Part shown: piece by piece, positions 1 through 7,275 of the stretch
How the letters are laid out: every line of letters begins with the position of its first letter
Position numbering within the stretch: the first letter of the stretch is position 1
DNA from: CAYRTD01 sp964426915
GTDB taxonomy: Bacteria > Bacteroidota > Bacteroidia > Bacteroidales > GCA-2748055
Direction: 5' to 3'
DNA length: 11,799 nt
NCBI GenBank assembly: GCA_964426915.1
Contig: CAYRTD010000123.1
Location: forward strand, 1 to 11,799
Made by a program: the position numbers and the translations under genes
The notes under the pieces: generated by a model
The model's input: the letters and a program-made list of their open reading frames with translations, nothing else
The model's database searches: none
Told to the model about the DNA's origin: nothing

Positions 1-89
1 GCTTTCAGATTGTAAGTTCTTTTAAAATGATTATTACTTTTTAGACACCCTCTTTGATTGAATAATCTTAGGAATCACCAAGCCTCTTT

Positions 90-144
90 CCTCTACGAAC
101 AGACCCTAAGGGTTTTTGAAACCCTTAGGGTCTGTTCGTAGAGG
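90..144. repeat. Perfect 26-bp inverted repeat (hairpin) downstream of ispG
   Basis: Arms 90-115 and 119-144 are exact reverse complements around a 3-base loop (TTG). Four more pairs plus one G-U extend the stem outward into 85-89 and 145-149. Each arm contains its own small palindrome around ACCCTAAGGGT. It starts nine bases beyond the ispG stop, so it would form at the 3' end of the cysS-ispG transcript. On the minus strand the bases after it read GAAAGAGG with no U-tract, so it is not a standard intrinsic terminator. It may still stop transcription, protect the mRNA end, or be a dispersed intergenic hairpin. The repeat is certain; its role is inference. Confidence 0.9.
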
Positions 145-152
145 AGAGAAGA

Positions 153-2012
153 TCAAACCTTGTCTCTATATTCATGAATTAATTTCAGTAATTCTTCCAC
201 TGCACTCTCTTCGGGAATGTTTTTTTTGACTGCTTCTCTTGCCTTGTAAAGGGTGACTTTTCCAGGTCCGGAACCGACATATCCGAAATCCGCATCCGCC
301 ATTTCTCCCGGTCCGTTTACAATACAGCCCATAACAGCTATCTTCAGTCCTTTGAATTCCAATGTGGCTTCTTTGATTCTTTTAAGGGTGGATTGAATAT
401 TAAAAAGGGTCCTTCCGCACGAAGGGCAGGCAATATACTCGGTCTTGGAAATCCTTGCCGAGCATGCTTGAAGTATTGAGAAAGAGATCTCCCGCAGATC
501 CCGGGTTGAAATTTCCGGATTTGCTTCATCAATCCATATACCATCGCCAAATCCGTCTGTAAAAAGTACACCTGTCTCTGCAGAAGCTCGGATCATCAGC
601 TCTTCCTTGTTTTTTGAGTGATATTTTCTGTAAAGAATGACCGGCATATCCAGCTTGAAATCATTTAATTGTTTAAATAATTTTCTGAAGTTAGCGGGAA
701 CGTTTTTTTTTCCTCCATCGTAAACCAGGACTGCTTTACCGTTGCCCTGGTTTTTGAGTTTCTGCAGGCTGTTTTTATTCACTTTCAGAAATACGGGTTT
801 ACTTCCTGCCGTAAGCTTGTCAGAGTAGCTCTCAATAGCGGTTATTGGGTATCCTGAAGCTTTTTCAGGTGTATTTTGATTTAAGGGGTAAATAAGCTTA
901 AGTCCTTCAATGCCGGGGAAATGCCTAATATTTTCGGTAAGGTATATGAAATCCGAAGCAAGAGATCCGGCCTCAGCGATCCCTCCGGAAAATTCGTATC
1001 CAAATATTTGCAGGCCGCTTCCATCTTCATCATATTCGCGGAAGCTGTTTATTACAAGTGGTGGATTATTGCCTCCAATGTTTTCAACGGCAATAGTTTC
1101 ACGTTTTTTATAGTTGAAAGGATCGAAAAAGAAATTTTTCAGGCTGTCGGGGTTCCTCTCAATCATAATGCTTTTGGAGATGTCTCTTATTTTCATGGCT
1201 ACGGGAATCTCTTCCTCAGGGTCTTCGGTAAGGGAGACTCTTATCGTATCGCCTATCCCGTCTGTTAGCAGACTGCATATGCCCACGGCAGATTTAATTC
1301 TTCCCTCCTCATCATCCCCTGCTTCGGTAACGCCCAGATGTATGGGGAATACCAGGTCTTCTTCCTGCATTCGTTTAACCAGTAAGCGGTTAGCCTGGAC
1401 CATCACCCTGGTGGAAGAAGCTTTGAGAGAAACCACGAGTTTTTCAAAATTTTCATCTCTGAAAATGGAAAGAAATTCTATGGCAGATTCAACCATTCCT
1501 TCCGGTGTATCCCCGTACCAGTTTAAGATTCTCTCTGAAAGCGAGCCGTGGTTAACTCCTACCCGGATGGCGGTATTGTGCTCTTTGCATACTGCTATAA
1601 GAGGAAGTAGTTTATTACGGATCCTTTCCATTTGTTCTTTCTGCCGTGTTGGATGGAATTTATCCTGACCTTCATATTTCCCCGGAATATAGTTACCGGG
1701 ATTGATCCTTACCTTCTCCACTATTTTTGCAGCTTCTTCGGCAACCGCCGGCAGAAAATGGACATCAGCCACCAGCGGCTGGTGATAGGATTTTTCGCGG
1801 AGTTTTTTTCTGATCTCCTGAAGACTTTTCACCTCTCTCTGGCTCTGGGTAGTGATACGGACCATATCAGCACCCCTTTCAAAGATTCGTATGCATTGAG
1901 CAACAGTTGCATCAATGTCATTGGTATTGGTGTTGGTCATCGATTGAATAACAAGGGGAGAGTTTCCACCCATCCTCACCTCACCGATCTGTATTTCCCT
2001 GCTGTTTTTCAT
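153..2012 (-). CDS. ispG: 4-hydroxy-3-methylbut-2-enyl-diphosphate synthase IspG (long form with insertion domain)
   Basis: Converts 2-C-methyl-D-erythritol 2,4-cyclodiphosphate to HMBPP, the penultimate step of the cytosolic MEP isoprenoid pathway, using a [4Fe-4S] cluster. From the ATG at 2012 it has 619 residues. Residues about 1-280 form the TIM-barrel domain (IQSMTNT near the N-terminus). About 285-505 is the insertion domain present in Bacteroidota, chlamydial and plant enzymes but absent from the roughly 370-residue E. coli type. The C-terminal domain carries the cluster ligands C529 and C532 (CPSCGR) and C563 (GCIVNGPGE). Start: an in-frame GTG at 2021 would add three residues, but the ATG forms an ATGA overlap with the cysS stop, so I prefer it. 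It is the second gene of the cysS-ispG operon and probably translationally coupled. All ligand cysteines are present, with no frameshift. Confidence 0.97.
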   Translation of the reverse strand: MKNSREIQIGEVRMGGNSPLVIQSMTNTNTNDIDATVAQCIRIFERGADMVRITTQSQREVKSLQEIRKKLREKSYHQPLVADVHFLPAVAEEAAKIVEKVRINPGNYIPGKYEGQDKFHPTRQKEQMERIRNKLLPLIAVCKEHNTAIRVGVNHGSLSERILNWYGDTPEGMVESAIEFLSIFRDENFEKLVVSLKASSTRVMVQANRLLVKRMQEEDLVFPIHLGVTEAGDDEEGRIKSAVGICSLLTDGIGDTIRVSLTEDPEEEIPVAMKIRDISKSIMIERNPDSLKNFFFDPFNYKKRETIAVENIGGNNPPLVINSFREYDEDGSGLQIFGYEFSGGIAEAGSLASDFIYLTENIRHFPGIEGLKLIYPLNQNTPEKASGYPITAIESYSDKLTAGSKPVFLKVNKNSLQKLKNQGNGKAVLVYDGGKKNVPANFRKLFKQLNDFKLDMPVILYRKYHSKNKEELMIRASAETGVLFTDGFGDGIWIDEANPEISTRDLREISFSILQACSARISKTEYIACPSCGRTLFNIQSTLKRIKEATLEFKGLKIAVMGCIVNGPGEMADADFGYVGSGPGKVTLYKAREAVKKNIPEESAVEELLKLIHEYRDKV

Positions 2013-3466
2013 GTTTTCCACTCGAAGCCGTCCTTTTTATCTTTGATTTCTATTCCCAAAGCTGTCAGCGCATCCCTTATCTGGTCTGCTGTAGTGAAAT
2101 CCTTACGCTTTTTTGCCTCCTGGCGGATGTTCAGAACCGCTTCAATAATTTCCGAACTAAGATCGTTTTCACTGTCTTTTTCATTTTTAAGTCCCAGGAT
2201 CTCATGCACAACGTAAAACATGAAATCTTTAAATTCAACAAGATGAAGTTCATTCAGCTTTTCCCTGTCTTCACTCATCAGGTTGATAAACCTTACCGCT
2301 TCGAAGAGCCGTGCGATTGCCACAGGGCTGTTCAGGTCATCGGAAAGGGCATCCCATGTCCCCTCAATAATATCGTGAATATCAAAAGTAGAAACATCCG
2401 AGGCTGTTATTTTATCCAGAAGCTCAAGTGCATCAAAAAGCCTGTTCATTCCTTTCTCTGAAGCAGAAAGAGCTTCATTGGAAAAATCAAGTGTACTCCT
2501 GTAATGGGCCTGGAGCATAAAAAATCTTATGGTCATTGGCGAGTAGGCTTTTTCGAGCAACTGATTATTTCCGATGAAAATTTCTTCCAGGGTGATGAAA
2601 TTATTCAGGGATCTTCCCATTTTCTGACCATCAATTGTTATCATGTTATTATGCATCCAGTACTTTACAGACTGTTTTCCTTTTGCTGCTACCGTCTGGG
2701 CGATCTCACATTCATGATGGGGAAAAAGAAGATCAAGGCCGCCACCGTGAATATCAAAATTATCGCCGAGATAACGGCTGCTCATTACCGAGCATTCAAG
2801 ATGCCAACCCGGGAATCCCTCACTCCAGTCTGACGGCCATCGCATAATATGTCTTTCATCCGCTTTTTTCCATAAGGCAAAATCGAGCGGACTTTTCTTC
2901 TCCGACTGACCTTCAAGTTTTCGTGTATTGGATAGAAGATCTTCTGTTTTCCTTCCTGAAAGAATGCCGTAATTATGATCCTTGTTATATCTATCAACGT
3001 CGAAATAGACCGAGCCATTGGACTCATAAGCATATCCTGCCTTCAGAATTTCCTTTACCATGAGCTGCTGTTCAATTACATGTCCGGATGCGAGGGGCTC
3101 TATGGAAGGAGGCAGGACATTCAGGCTTCTCATGTGATCGTGATACTGATTAAGGTAGAACTGCACGATCTCCATAGGCTCAAGCTGTTCAAGACGGGCT
3201 TTTTTACCAATTTTATCTTCTCCTGCATCTGCATCATTTTCCAGATGACCGACATCGGTAATATTCCGGACATATCTTACCTTGTATTTCAGGTGTTTCA
3301 GGTAACGGTAGAGAAAGTCGAATGTTACTGCAGGCCTGGCATGTCCCAGGTGTGCATCGCCATAAACAGTGGGGCCGCAGACATAAAGTCCGACGTGCGG
3401 AGGATTTAATGCTTTAAATTCTTCCTTTTTCCGGCTTAGTGTGTTATATATTGTGAACTTTCTCAT
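2009..3466 (-). CDS. cysS: Cysteinyl-tRNA synthetase CysS
   Basis: Attaches cysteine to tRNA-Cys in the cytosol; class I aminoacyl-tRNA synthetase of 485 residues, normal length. Visible features: the HIGH motif as H39-L40-G41-H42; the KMSKS loop as K282-M-G-R-S286; zinc ligands C30 (YVCGPTVYG), C225 (WHLECSVM), H250 and E254 (FPHHECEIAQ); and a C-terminal helical anticodon-binding region from about 320 to the end. Start: the reading frame is open another 20 codons upstream to 3526, but that extension is hydrophobic and unlike the family. MRKFTIYNT at 3466 is the standard CysS N-terminus and lies just after a Bacteroidota -7 promoter element, so 3466 is chosen. Its stop overlaps the ispG start (ATGA), making it the first gene of a two-gene operon. 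Confidence 0.97.
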   Translation of the reverse strand: MRKFTIYNTLSRKKEEFKALNPPHVGLYVCGPTVYGDAHLGHARPAVTFDFLYRYLKHLKYKVRYVRNITDVGHLENDADAGEDKIGKKARLEQLEPMEIVQFYLNQYHDHMRSLNVLPPSIEPLASGHVIEQQLMVKEILKAGYAYESNGSVYFDVDRYNKDHNYGILSGRKTEDLLSNTRKLEGQSEKKSPLDFALWKKADERHIMRWPSDWSEGFPGWHLECSVMSSRYLGDNFDIHGGGLDLLFPHHECEIAQTVAAKGKQSVKYWMHNNMITIDGQKMGRSLNNFITLEEIFIGNNQLLEKAYSPMTIRFFMLQAHYRSTLDFSNEALSASEKGMNRLFDALELLDKITASDVSTFDIHDIIEGTWDALSDDLNSPVAIARLFEAVRFINLMSEDREKLNELHLVEFKDFMFYVVHEILGLKNEKDSENDLSSEIIEAVLNIRQEAKKRKDFTTADQIRDALTALGIEIKDKKDGFEWKT

Positions 3467-3485
3467 AGCATTATTGATTAGTATA

Positions 3486-3493
3486 CAAAGATA
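3486..3493 (-). promoter_or_regulatory. Putative Bacteroidota -7 promoter element for cysS-ispG
   Basis: Read on the minus strand this is TATCTTTG, an exact match to TAnnTTTG, the -7 element used by the primary sigma factor of Bacteroidota. It ends 19 bases before the chosen cysS ATG, implying a leader of about 15 bases. The -33 box is poor: the best candidate is TCTG (3515-3518) at a 21-base spacer, against the consensus TTTG. This placement also argues against the longer 3526 start, which would lie upstream of the promoter. Confidence 0.5.
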
Positions 3494-3588
3494 GGTAAGA
3501 TTTTGAAAGCATCCCAGAACGATCATAGCACCTTGGCGTTGAATGGGGCGGGTCCTTATAATAAAAGATTTTACTTAATCGAACAACA

Positions 3589-3641
3589 TCATCGCGGAGC
3601 GATGAAACTACCTTAGCCTCGGTTACGCCCGCGGATAAGGT
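3589..3641. repeat. REP-like inverted repeats between cysS and rnr
   Basis: Two palindromes in tandem inside the 294-base divergent spacer. The first is TCATCGC / GCGATGA (3589-3595 and 3599-3605, loop GGA). The second is ACCTTA / TAAGGT (3610-3615 and 3636-3641) enclosing a GC-rich segment with GGTTACGCC. The G+C-rich composition contrasts with the A/T-rich bases around it. GGTTACGCC recurs at 8928-8936 in another spacer. The inverted repeats are plain in the sequence; calling this a dispersed REP-type repeat is inference, since copy number cannot be counted here. The rest of the spacer shows no gene. Confidence 0.45.
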
Positions 3642-3760
3642 ATACCCTTCCCCGACAACGGCGTTTTGCTATACGGAACTTTGTGCAGTAAGGGAGCGGT
3701 TGAATTATTTATTTCCATTCTTTTTATAAATATTTGTATCTTGAAAAATAAAATATCACC

Positions 3761-5953
3761 ATGGCCAGAAAAGGACAAAACAGGCGAAAAAACCAAAAAT
3801 TTTCTAAACAAAATCTGGTTAGTCAGACACTGGAAGTTTTTTCAAATTTCCCGCGAAAATCATTCAATTACAAGCAAATATCGAAGATGCTGGGAATAAA
3901 GAAGGAGGATCAGCGGAATCTGATCATGCAGATACTGGAAGAATTAAGCAAGGAAGAAAACCTGGAACAAACGGGAAGGGGCAAATACCGGCTCAAATCA
4001 AGGATGGGTCATGCAATCGGCACAATCGATATGACCCAGCATGGGTATGGCTTTCTTATTACCGATGAGCTCGAAGATGATGTTTTCATTCCCCGGAACC
4101 TGTTGCACACTGCACTCGACGGGGATACTGTAAAGGTCTATATTTATCCTGCCAGGAAACGGACAGGCCGGCTGGAAGGTGAAGTGGAACAGATTCTTAA
4201 AAGAGCAAAAGAGAACTTCGTAGGCACCGTTGACATTTCAGGGCAGCTTGCTTTTTTGATCCCGGACAGTAAAAAAATGCCTTACGATTTGTTCATTCCC
4301 CTGGAAAAACTTAATGGGGCAAAGAACGGACAAAAGGCTATAGGAAGAATCACCGACTGGCCGGCAAGGGTTAAAAATCCTTTTGGCGAAATCATTGATG
4401 TTCTTGGTGATCCCGGTGAAAATGACGTTGAGATGCATGCCATCCTTGCTGAATTTGACCTTCCTTATAAATTCCCTGAAGATGTTGCCACCCTTGCAGA
4501 AGACATCAGTGAAAAAATTACCGGACAGGATTATAAGGAGAGAAGGGATTTCAGGAATGTAATGACATTTACTATCGATCCGCACGATGCCAAGGATTTT
4601 GATGATGCACTTTCTTTACGAAAACTGGAGAACGGAAATTATGAAGTGGGTGTCCACATTGCCGATGTTACTCATTATGTTAAGACCTCCACCATCATAG
4701 ATGAGGAAGCTTACGACCGGGCAACCTCTGTGTATCTGGTAGACAGGGTAGTACCGATGATTCCTGAAAGGCTTTCCAACTTTATTTGTTCATTGCGTCC
4801 CGATGAAGAAAAGCTTTGCTTTTCGGTTGTATTTGAATTGAACGATAAGGCAGAGGTGGTGAGTGAGTGGATTGGCAAAACGGTCATCCTCTCGAAAAAA
4901 CGATTCAATTACGGTGAGGTTCAGGACATGATAACAGGCAAGGAAGGAGAGTTGAAAGAAGAAGTCATGATACTCCACGATTTTGCGCAGACCCTCAGAA
5001 AGAAGCGTTTTCAAAATGGGTCTATTGTCTTTGACAGTGTGGAAGTAAAATTCAACCTGGACAAAAAGGGTAAACCGCTGAGTGTTTATTTCAAAGAGCA
5101 AAAAGAAGCCAATCACCTGGTCGAAGAATTTATGCTTCTGGCAAACAGGAGGGTTACGGAATTTATTAACAGGGGTGGGAAGTATGTTCAACAAACAAAA
5201 GCCGGCCCAAAAGAAAGAAGCCGGCCGAAACCAAAAACCTTTGTGTACAGAATCCACGATAAGCCCGATCCGGAAAAGCTTGAGTCTTTCAGCAGGTTTA
5301 TCACCAAATTCGGATATTCTATCGACCTGTCGAATGAGAGTACTATGTCTAAATCCCTGAATCATGTACTGAACCAGGTAGAGGGCAAGAAGGAACAGGA
5401 TGTTATTGAAAACCTCGCTCTGAGAGCCATGGCCAAAGCACGTTATTCAACCAATAATATCGGCCATTATGGACTGGCCTTCAAATATTACAGTCATTTC
5501 ACTTCCCCCATCAGAAGGTATCCTGATATGATGGTTCACAGGATGCTGGCACACTATCTGAATAATGGGGATTCAAAGAATAAACAAAAATACGAGCAAC
5601 GTTGCAATCATTGTTCGGATATGGAAAAACGTTCCATGGATGCTGAGAGGGCCTCTGTAAAATACAAGCAGGTTGAGTTTATGAAAGACAAGATCGGGAT
5701 GGAGTTTCAGGCTATAATAACCGGTCTGACAGATTTTGGGATCTTTGCCGAGATCATAGAAAATAAGGTTGAAGGGATGATATCCGTTCAAAGCCTGGGA
5801 GATGACTTTTATGAATTTGATGATGAAAATTATACGCTTGTTGGACGGCATACCGGCAAAACCTTTAGTCTTGGTGCAGAGATTCTTGTTAAGGTTAAAA
5901 ATGTAAACCTTCCAAAAAGACAATTGGATTTTGCTGTTGTTGAAGAGGAATAA
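3761..5953 (+). CDS. rnr: Ribonuclease R (3'-5' exoribonuclease, RNB family)
   Basis: Processive cytosolic 3'-5' exoribonuclease that degrades structured RNA and acts in mRNA turnover and rRNA quality control. Domains of the 730-residue protein: a basic N-terminus (MARKGQNRRKNQK); a winged-helix segment about 20-80; cold-shock domain 1 about 82-150 (GTIDMTQHGYGFL); cold-shock domain 2 about 153-215; the RNB catalytic domain about 260-600; and an S1 domain about 648-730. The metal-binding aspartates D273, D279, D281 and D282 are intact in TIDPHDAKDFDDAL and match E. coli D272/D278/D280/D281. It lacks the long lysine-rich tail of E. coli RNase R (813 residues) and is close to the usual Bacteroidota length. 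A basic stretch around 480-495 sits before the TFVYRIHD motif. A TATCTTGA (3737-3744), one mismatch from TAnnTTTG, lies 16 bases before the ATG and may be its -7 element. Monocistronic, divergent from cysS. Confidence 0.97.
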   Translation: MARKGQNRRKNQKFSKQNLVSQTLEVFSNFPRKSFNYKQISKMLGIKKEDQRNLIMQILEELSKEENLEQTGRGKYRLKSRMGHAIGTIDMTQHGYGFLITDELEDDVFIPRNLLHTALDGDTVKVYIYPARKRTGRLEGEVEQILKRAKENFVGTVDISGQLAFLIPDSKKMPYDLFIPLEKLNGAKNGQKAIGRITDWPARVKNPFGEIIDVLGDPGENDVEMHAILAEFDLPYKFPEDVATLAEDISEKITGQDYKERRDFRNVMTFTIDPHDAKDFDDALSLRKLENGNYEVGVHIADVTHYVKTSTIIDEEAYDRATSVYLVDRVVPMIPERLSNFICSLRPDEEKLCFSVVFELNDKAEVVSEWIGKTVILSKKRFNYGEVQDMITGKEGELKEEVMILHDFAQTLRKKRFQNGSIVFDSVEVKFNLDKKGKPLSVYFKEQKEANHLVEEFMLLANRRVTEFINRGGKYVQQTKAGPKERSRPKPKTFVYRIHDKPDPEKLESFSRFITKFGYSIDLSNESTMSKSLNHVLNQVEGKKEQDVIENLALRAMAKARYSTNNIGHYGLAFKYYSHFTSPIRRYPDMMVHRMLAHYLNNGDSKNKQKYEQRCNHCSDMEKRSMDAERASVKYKQVEFMKDKIGMEFQAIITGLTDFGIFAEIIENKVEGMISVQSLGDDFYEFDDENYTLVGRHTGKTFSLGAEILVKVKNVNLPKRQLDFAVVEEE

Positions 5954-6396
5954 AATTATTTGTAAGTAGCCCAAAATTAAAAAATGCTTTTTAGTCCCCA
6001 GCAAATGAGTTTGCGATAAACGTAAAAAAACTGGAGAATTAGTGCCTTTAAATAAAGAATTACATCTAAGACCTTCTTTTAGGGGCGGGACAGAGAAGAA
6101 ATGAAGACACCCAAAAAATTTTATTAGCTTGAAAGTCCTCCAGACGGAAAAAAAACACTCAAGTAACTGAGTTTTTCCTGGTTTTGGCATTAAGAATAAA
6201 GGCTTATGCCGGGAGCAAGGTAGCAGATAGAATTTTGTTAAATATTCACCCTTGTTTTGCCACACCCCAACCCTCCCATGGGTAGGGGCTCGCACAGCCT
6301 CACTTAACTATTAGAAAGTATTTTTTATTAGCACAATAAATATTATAAGCAATTTAGATTATGTCCTATGTCGGACAACAAGCCTGGAGAGGGAAA
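5954..6396. other. Long non-coding spacer after rnr
   Basis: About 440 bases with no convincing gene before the toxin-antitoxin promoter. A 240-codon minus-strand reading frame (5573-6295) covers part of it, but it runs antisense into the rnr coding region and has no recognisable domain, so it is rejected. Structures seen: GCAAA/TTTGC (6001-6014, loop TGAG) without a U-tract; ACTCA/TGAGT followed by T's (6157-6176); and a GC-rich CCCTCCC / GGGtAGGG hairpin at 6271-6287, whose arms pair with one bulge and resemble dispersed C-rich/G-rich intergenic hairpins. The composition looks like decayed sequence. Confidence 0.5.
6157..6176 (+). terminator. Weak terminator-like hairpin downstream of rnr
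   Basis: A 5-bp stem ACTCA/TGAGT with loop AGTAAC is followed by TTTT on the plus strand. It is preceded by a run of A's, so it could also work on the minus strand. It lies about 200 bases beyond the rnr stop and the stem is short. It is the best terminator-like site in this spacer, but the call is weak. Confidence 0.25.
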
Positions 6397-6430
6397 ATAT
6401 TGCAAATGACGTATTGATTTGCTATATTTG
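6397..6430 (+). promoter_or_regulatory. Promoter with overlapping candidate operator for the toxin-antitoxin operon
   Basis: TATATTTG (6423-6430) is an exact TAnnTTTG -7 element. ATTG (6399-6402) sits 20 bases upstream as a -33 box, one base off TTTG. Built over both is an inverted repeat with 11-base arms: ATATTGCAAAT (6397-6407) and ATTTGCTATAT (6417-6427), 10 of 11 positions complementary, spacer nine bases. The left arm covers the -33 box and the right arm covers the -7 box. This is where an autorepressing ribbon-helix-helix antitoxin would be expected to bind. The predicted start of transcription is about 15-20 bases before the ATG at 6453. Confidence 0.6.
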
Positions 6431-6452
6431 TACGTAATTTAATATCAAAATT

Positions 6453-6704
6453 ATGAAAACTAAATTAACATTGAGACTAAATGATAATGTTATCGAAAGA
6501 GCTAAAAAATATGCACGCAGTCATAAGATAAGTCTTTCTAAGATGATTGAATCTTATCTTGAAAGCATTACTAAACAAAAGGAAGAAGAGAAAAAGATTC
6601 CAATTACTCCTCTTGTTGAGAGCTTGAGCGGTGTGATTGATTTGCCCGCTGACTTTGATTACAAAAAAGAATATCGTGATTATTTAGAAGTAAAGTATAA
6701 ATGA
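6453..6704 (+). CDS. Ribbon-helix-helix antitoxin (DUF6364-like) of a VapBC-type module
   Basis: An 83-residue antitoxin that likely binds and neutralises the PIN toxin encoded next to it and represses its own operon. Residues 2-9 (KTKLTLRL) form the DNA-contacting beta strand, about 11-23 helix 1 and about 27-42 helix 2 (ISLSKMIESYLESITK), the layout of DUF6364/RHH antitoxins. The charged linker 43-50 leads to a C-terminal tail (SLSGVIDLPADFDYKKEY) of the kind that wraps the toxin active site. It overlaps the toxin start by ATGA. The sequence is A/T-richer than its neighbours: row 6481-6540 has 18 G/C of 60 by hand count, against 26 of 60 in rnr row 4441-4500. The family placement is from memory of the motif, not a search. 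Confidence 0.85.
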   Translation: MKTKLTLRLNDNVIERAKKYARSHKISLSKMIESYLESITKQKEEEKKIPITPLVESLSGVIDLPADFDYKKEYRDYLEVKYK

Positions 6705-7117
6705 AAAAACTATTCGTTGATACAAATATTGTAATTGATTTATTATCAAGGAGAGAGCCTTCTTTTGAAGCGGCAGCAGAATTATTTTCTCTTGCAGATA
6801 AAAAGCAAGTCGCATTATCAGTTTCATCTTTGACTATTGCAAACACCAGTTATGCATTGTTGAGACAAATGGATTCGAATAAAGCGAAATCGGTTTTAAG
6901 AAAACTTAGGTTGATTCTTAAAGTCTTGCCATTGGATGATAAGATTATTGGATTGGCTTTAAATGACGAGACTTTTTCAGATTTTGAGGATGGACTGCAA
7001 TACTTTACAGCAATTGAAGACGAACAAGAATTGATTATTACCAGAAATCTTAAGGATTTTAAAAATTCAATATTACCGACAATGACAGCTAAACAATTTA
7101 TTGAAACGATTGAATAA
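6701..7117 (+). CDS. PIN-domain toxin (VapC-like ribonuclease)
   Basis: A 138-residue PIN-domain protein, by family a metal-dependent RNase that blocks translation when freed from its antitoxin. D7 lies in the N-terminal strand (LFVDTNIVIDLL). D94 and D97 lie in DFEDGLQYFTA, and D119 in TRNLKDF at the end of the core. At the position where many VapC proteins have a conserved glutamate after the second strand, this one reads SSLTIANTSY, with N48 instead. From memory this is typical of a Bacteroidota PIN subfamily rather than a lesion. The ATG overlaps the antitoxin stop (ATGA), so production is probably coupled to the antitoxin. The frame is intact and there is no signal peptide, so it should be cytosolic. 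Confidence 0.88.
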   Translation: MKKLFVDTNIVIDLLSRREPSFEAAAELFSLADKKQVALSVSSLTIANTSYALLRQMDSNKAKSVLRKLRLILKVLPLDDKIIGLALNDETFSDFEDGLQYFTAIEDEQELIITRNLKDFKNSILPTMTAKQFIETIE

Positions 7118-7275
7118 GGCCAGTTGCCAATAAACACGCAATATACGTAAGCCGGAGGGATGTGGGTAATTTGAACTTTTGTACATTTACTCAAAATCGT
7201 ATCGGTTTAATAAGCTGGAGCTCTGAAATCCCGGCCTCCGCATATTGACAACCGATAAATAAACAAATTGATATC

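Noticed and set aside
1114..1668. A 184-codon plus-strand reading frame across ispG
   Set aside because: Antisense to the ispG TIM-barrel and insertion domains; serine-rich composition typical of a reverse-strand shadow.
3467..3526. 20-residue N-terminal extension of CysS
   Set aside because: It would lie across and upstream of the -7 promoter element, is hydrophobic, and has no counterpart in the family; the MRKFTIYNT start is standard.
4790..5365. A 191-codon minus-strand reading frame inside rnr
   Set aside because: It lies fully antisense to intact RNase R catalytic sequence with clear family motifs; a shadow frame.
5573..6295. A 240-codon minus-strand reading frame after rnr
   Set aside because: Half of it is antisense to the rnr S1 and RNB coding region. 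It has no recognisable domain and low-complexity, repeat-derived composition, so it is probably a chance frame.
7182..7189. TACATTTA as the -7 element for the head-GIN gene
   Set aside because: One mismatch, no -33 box at 19-21 bases, and an implied leader of about 85 bases; a chance match is likely in this A/T-rich stretch.
7118..7200. Integron attC-like site after the toxin gene
   Set aside because: The spacer begins GGCCAGTTGCC, which prompted the idea, but I could not find paired RYYYAAC and GTTRRRY core sites.
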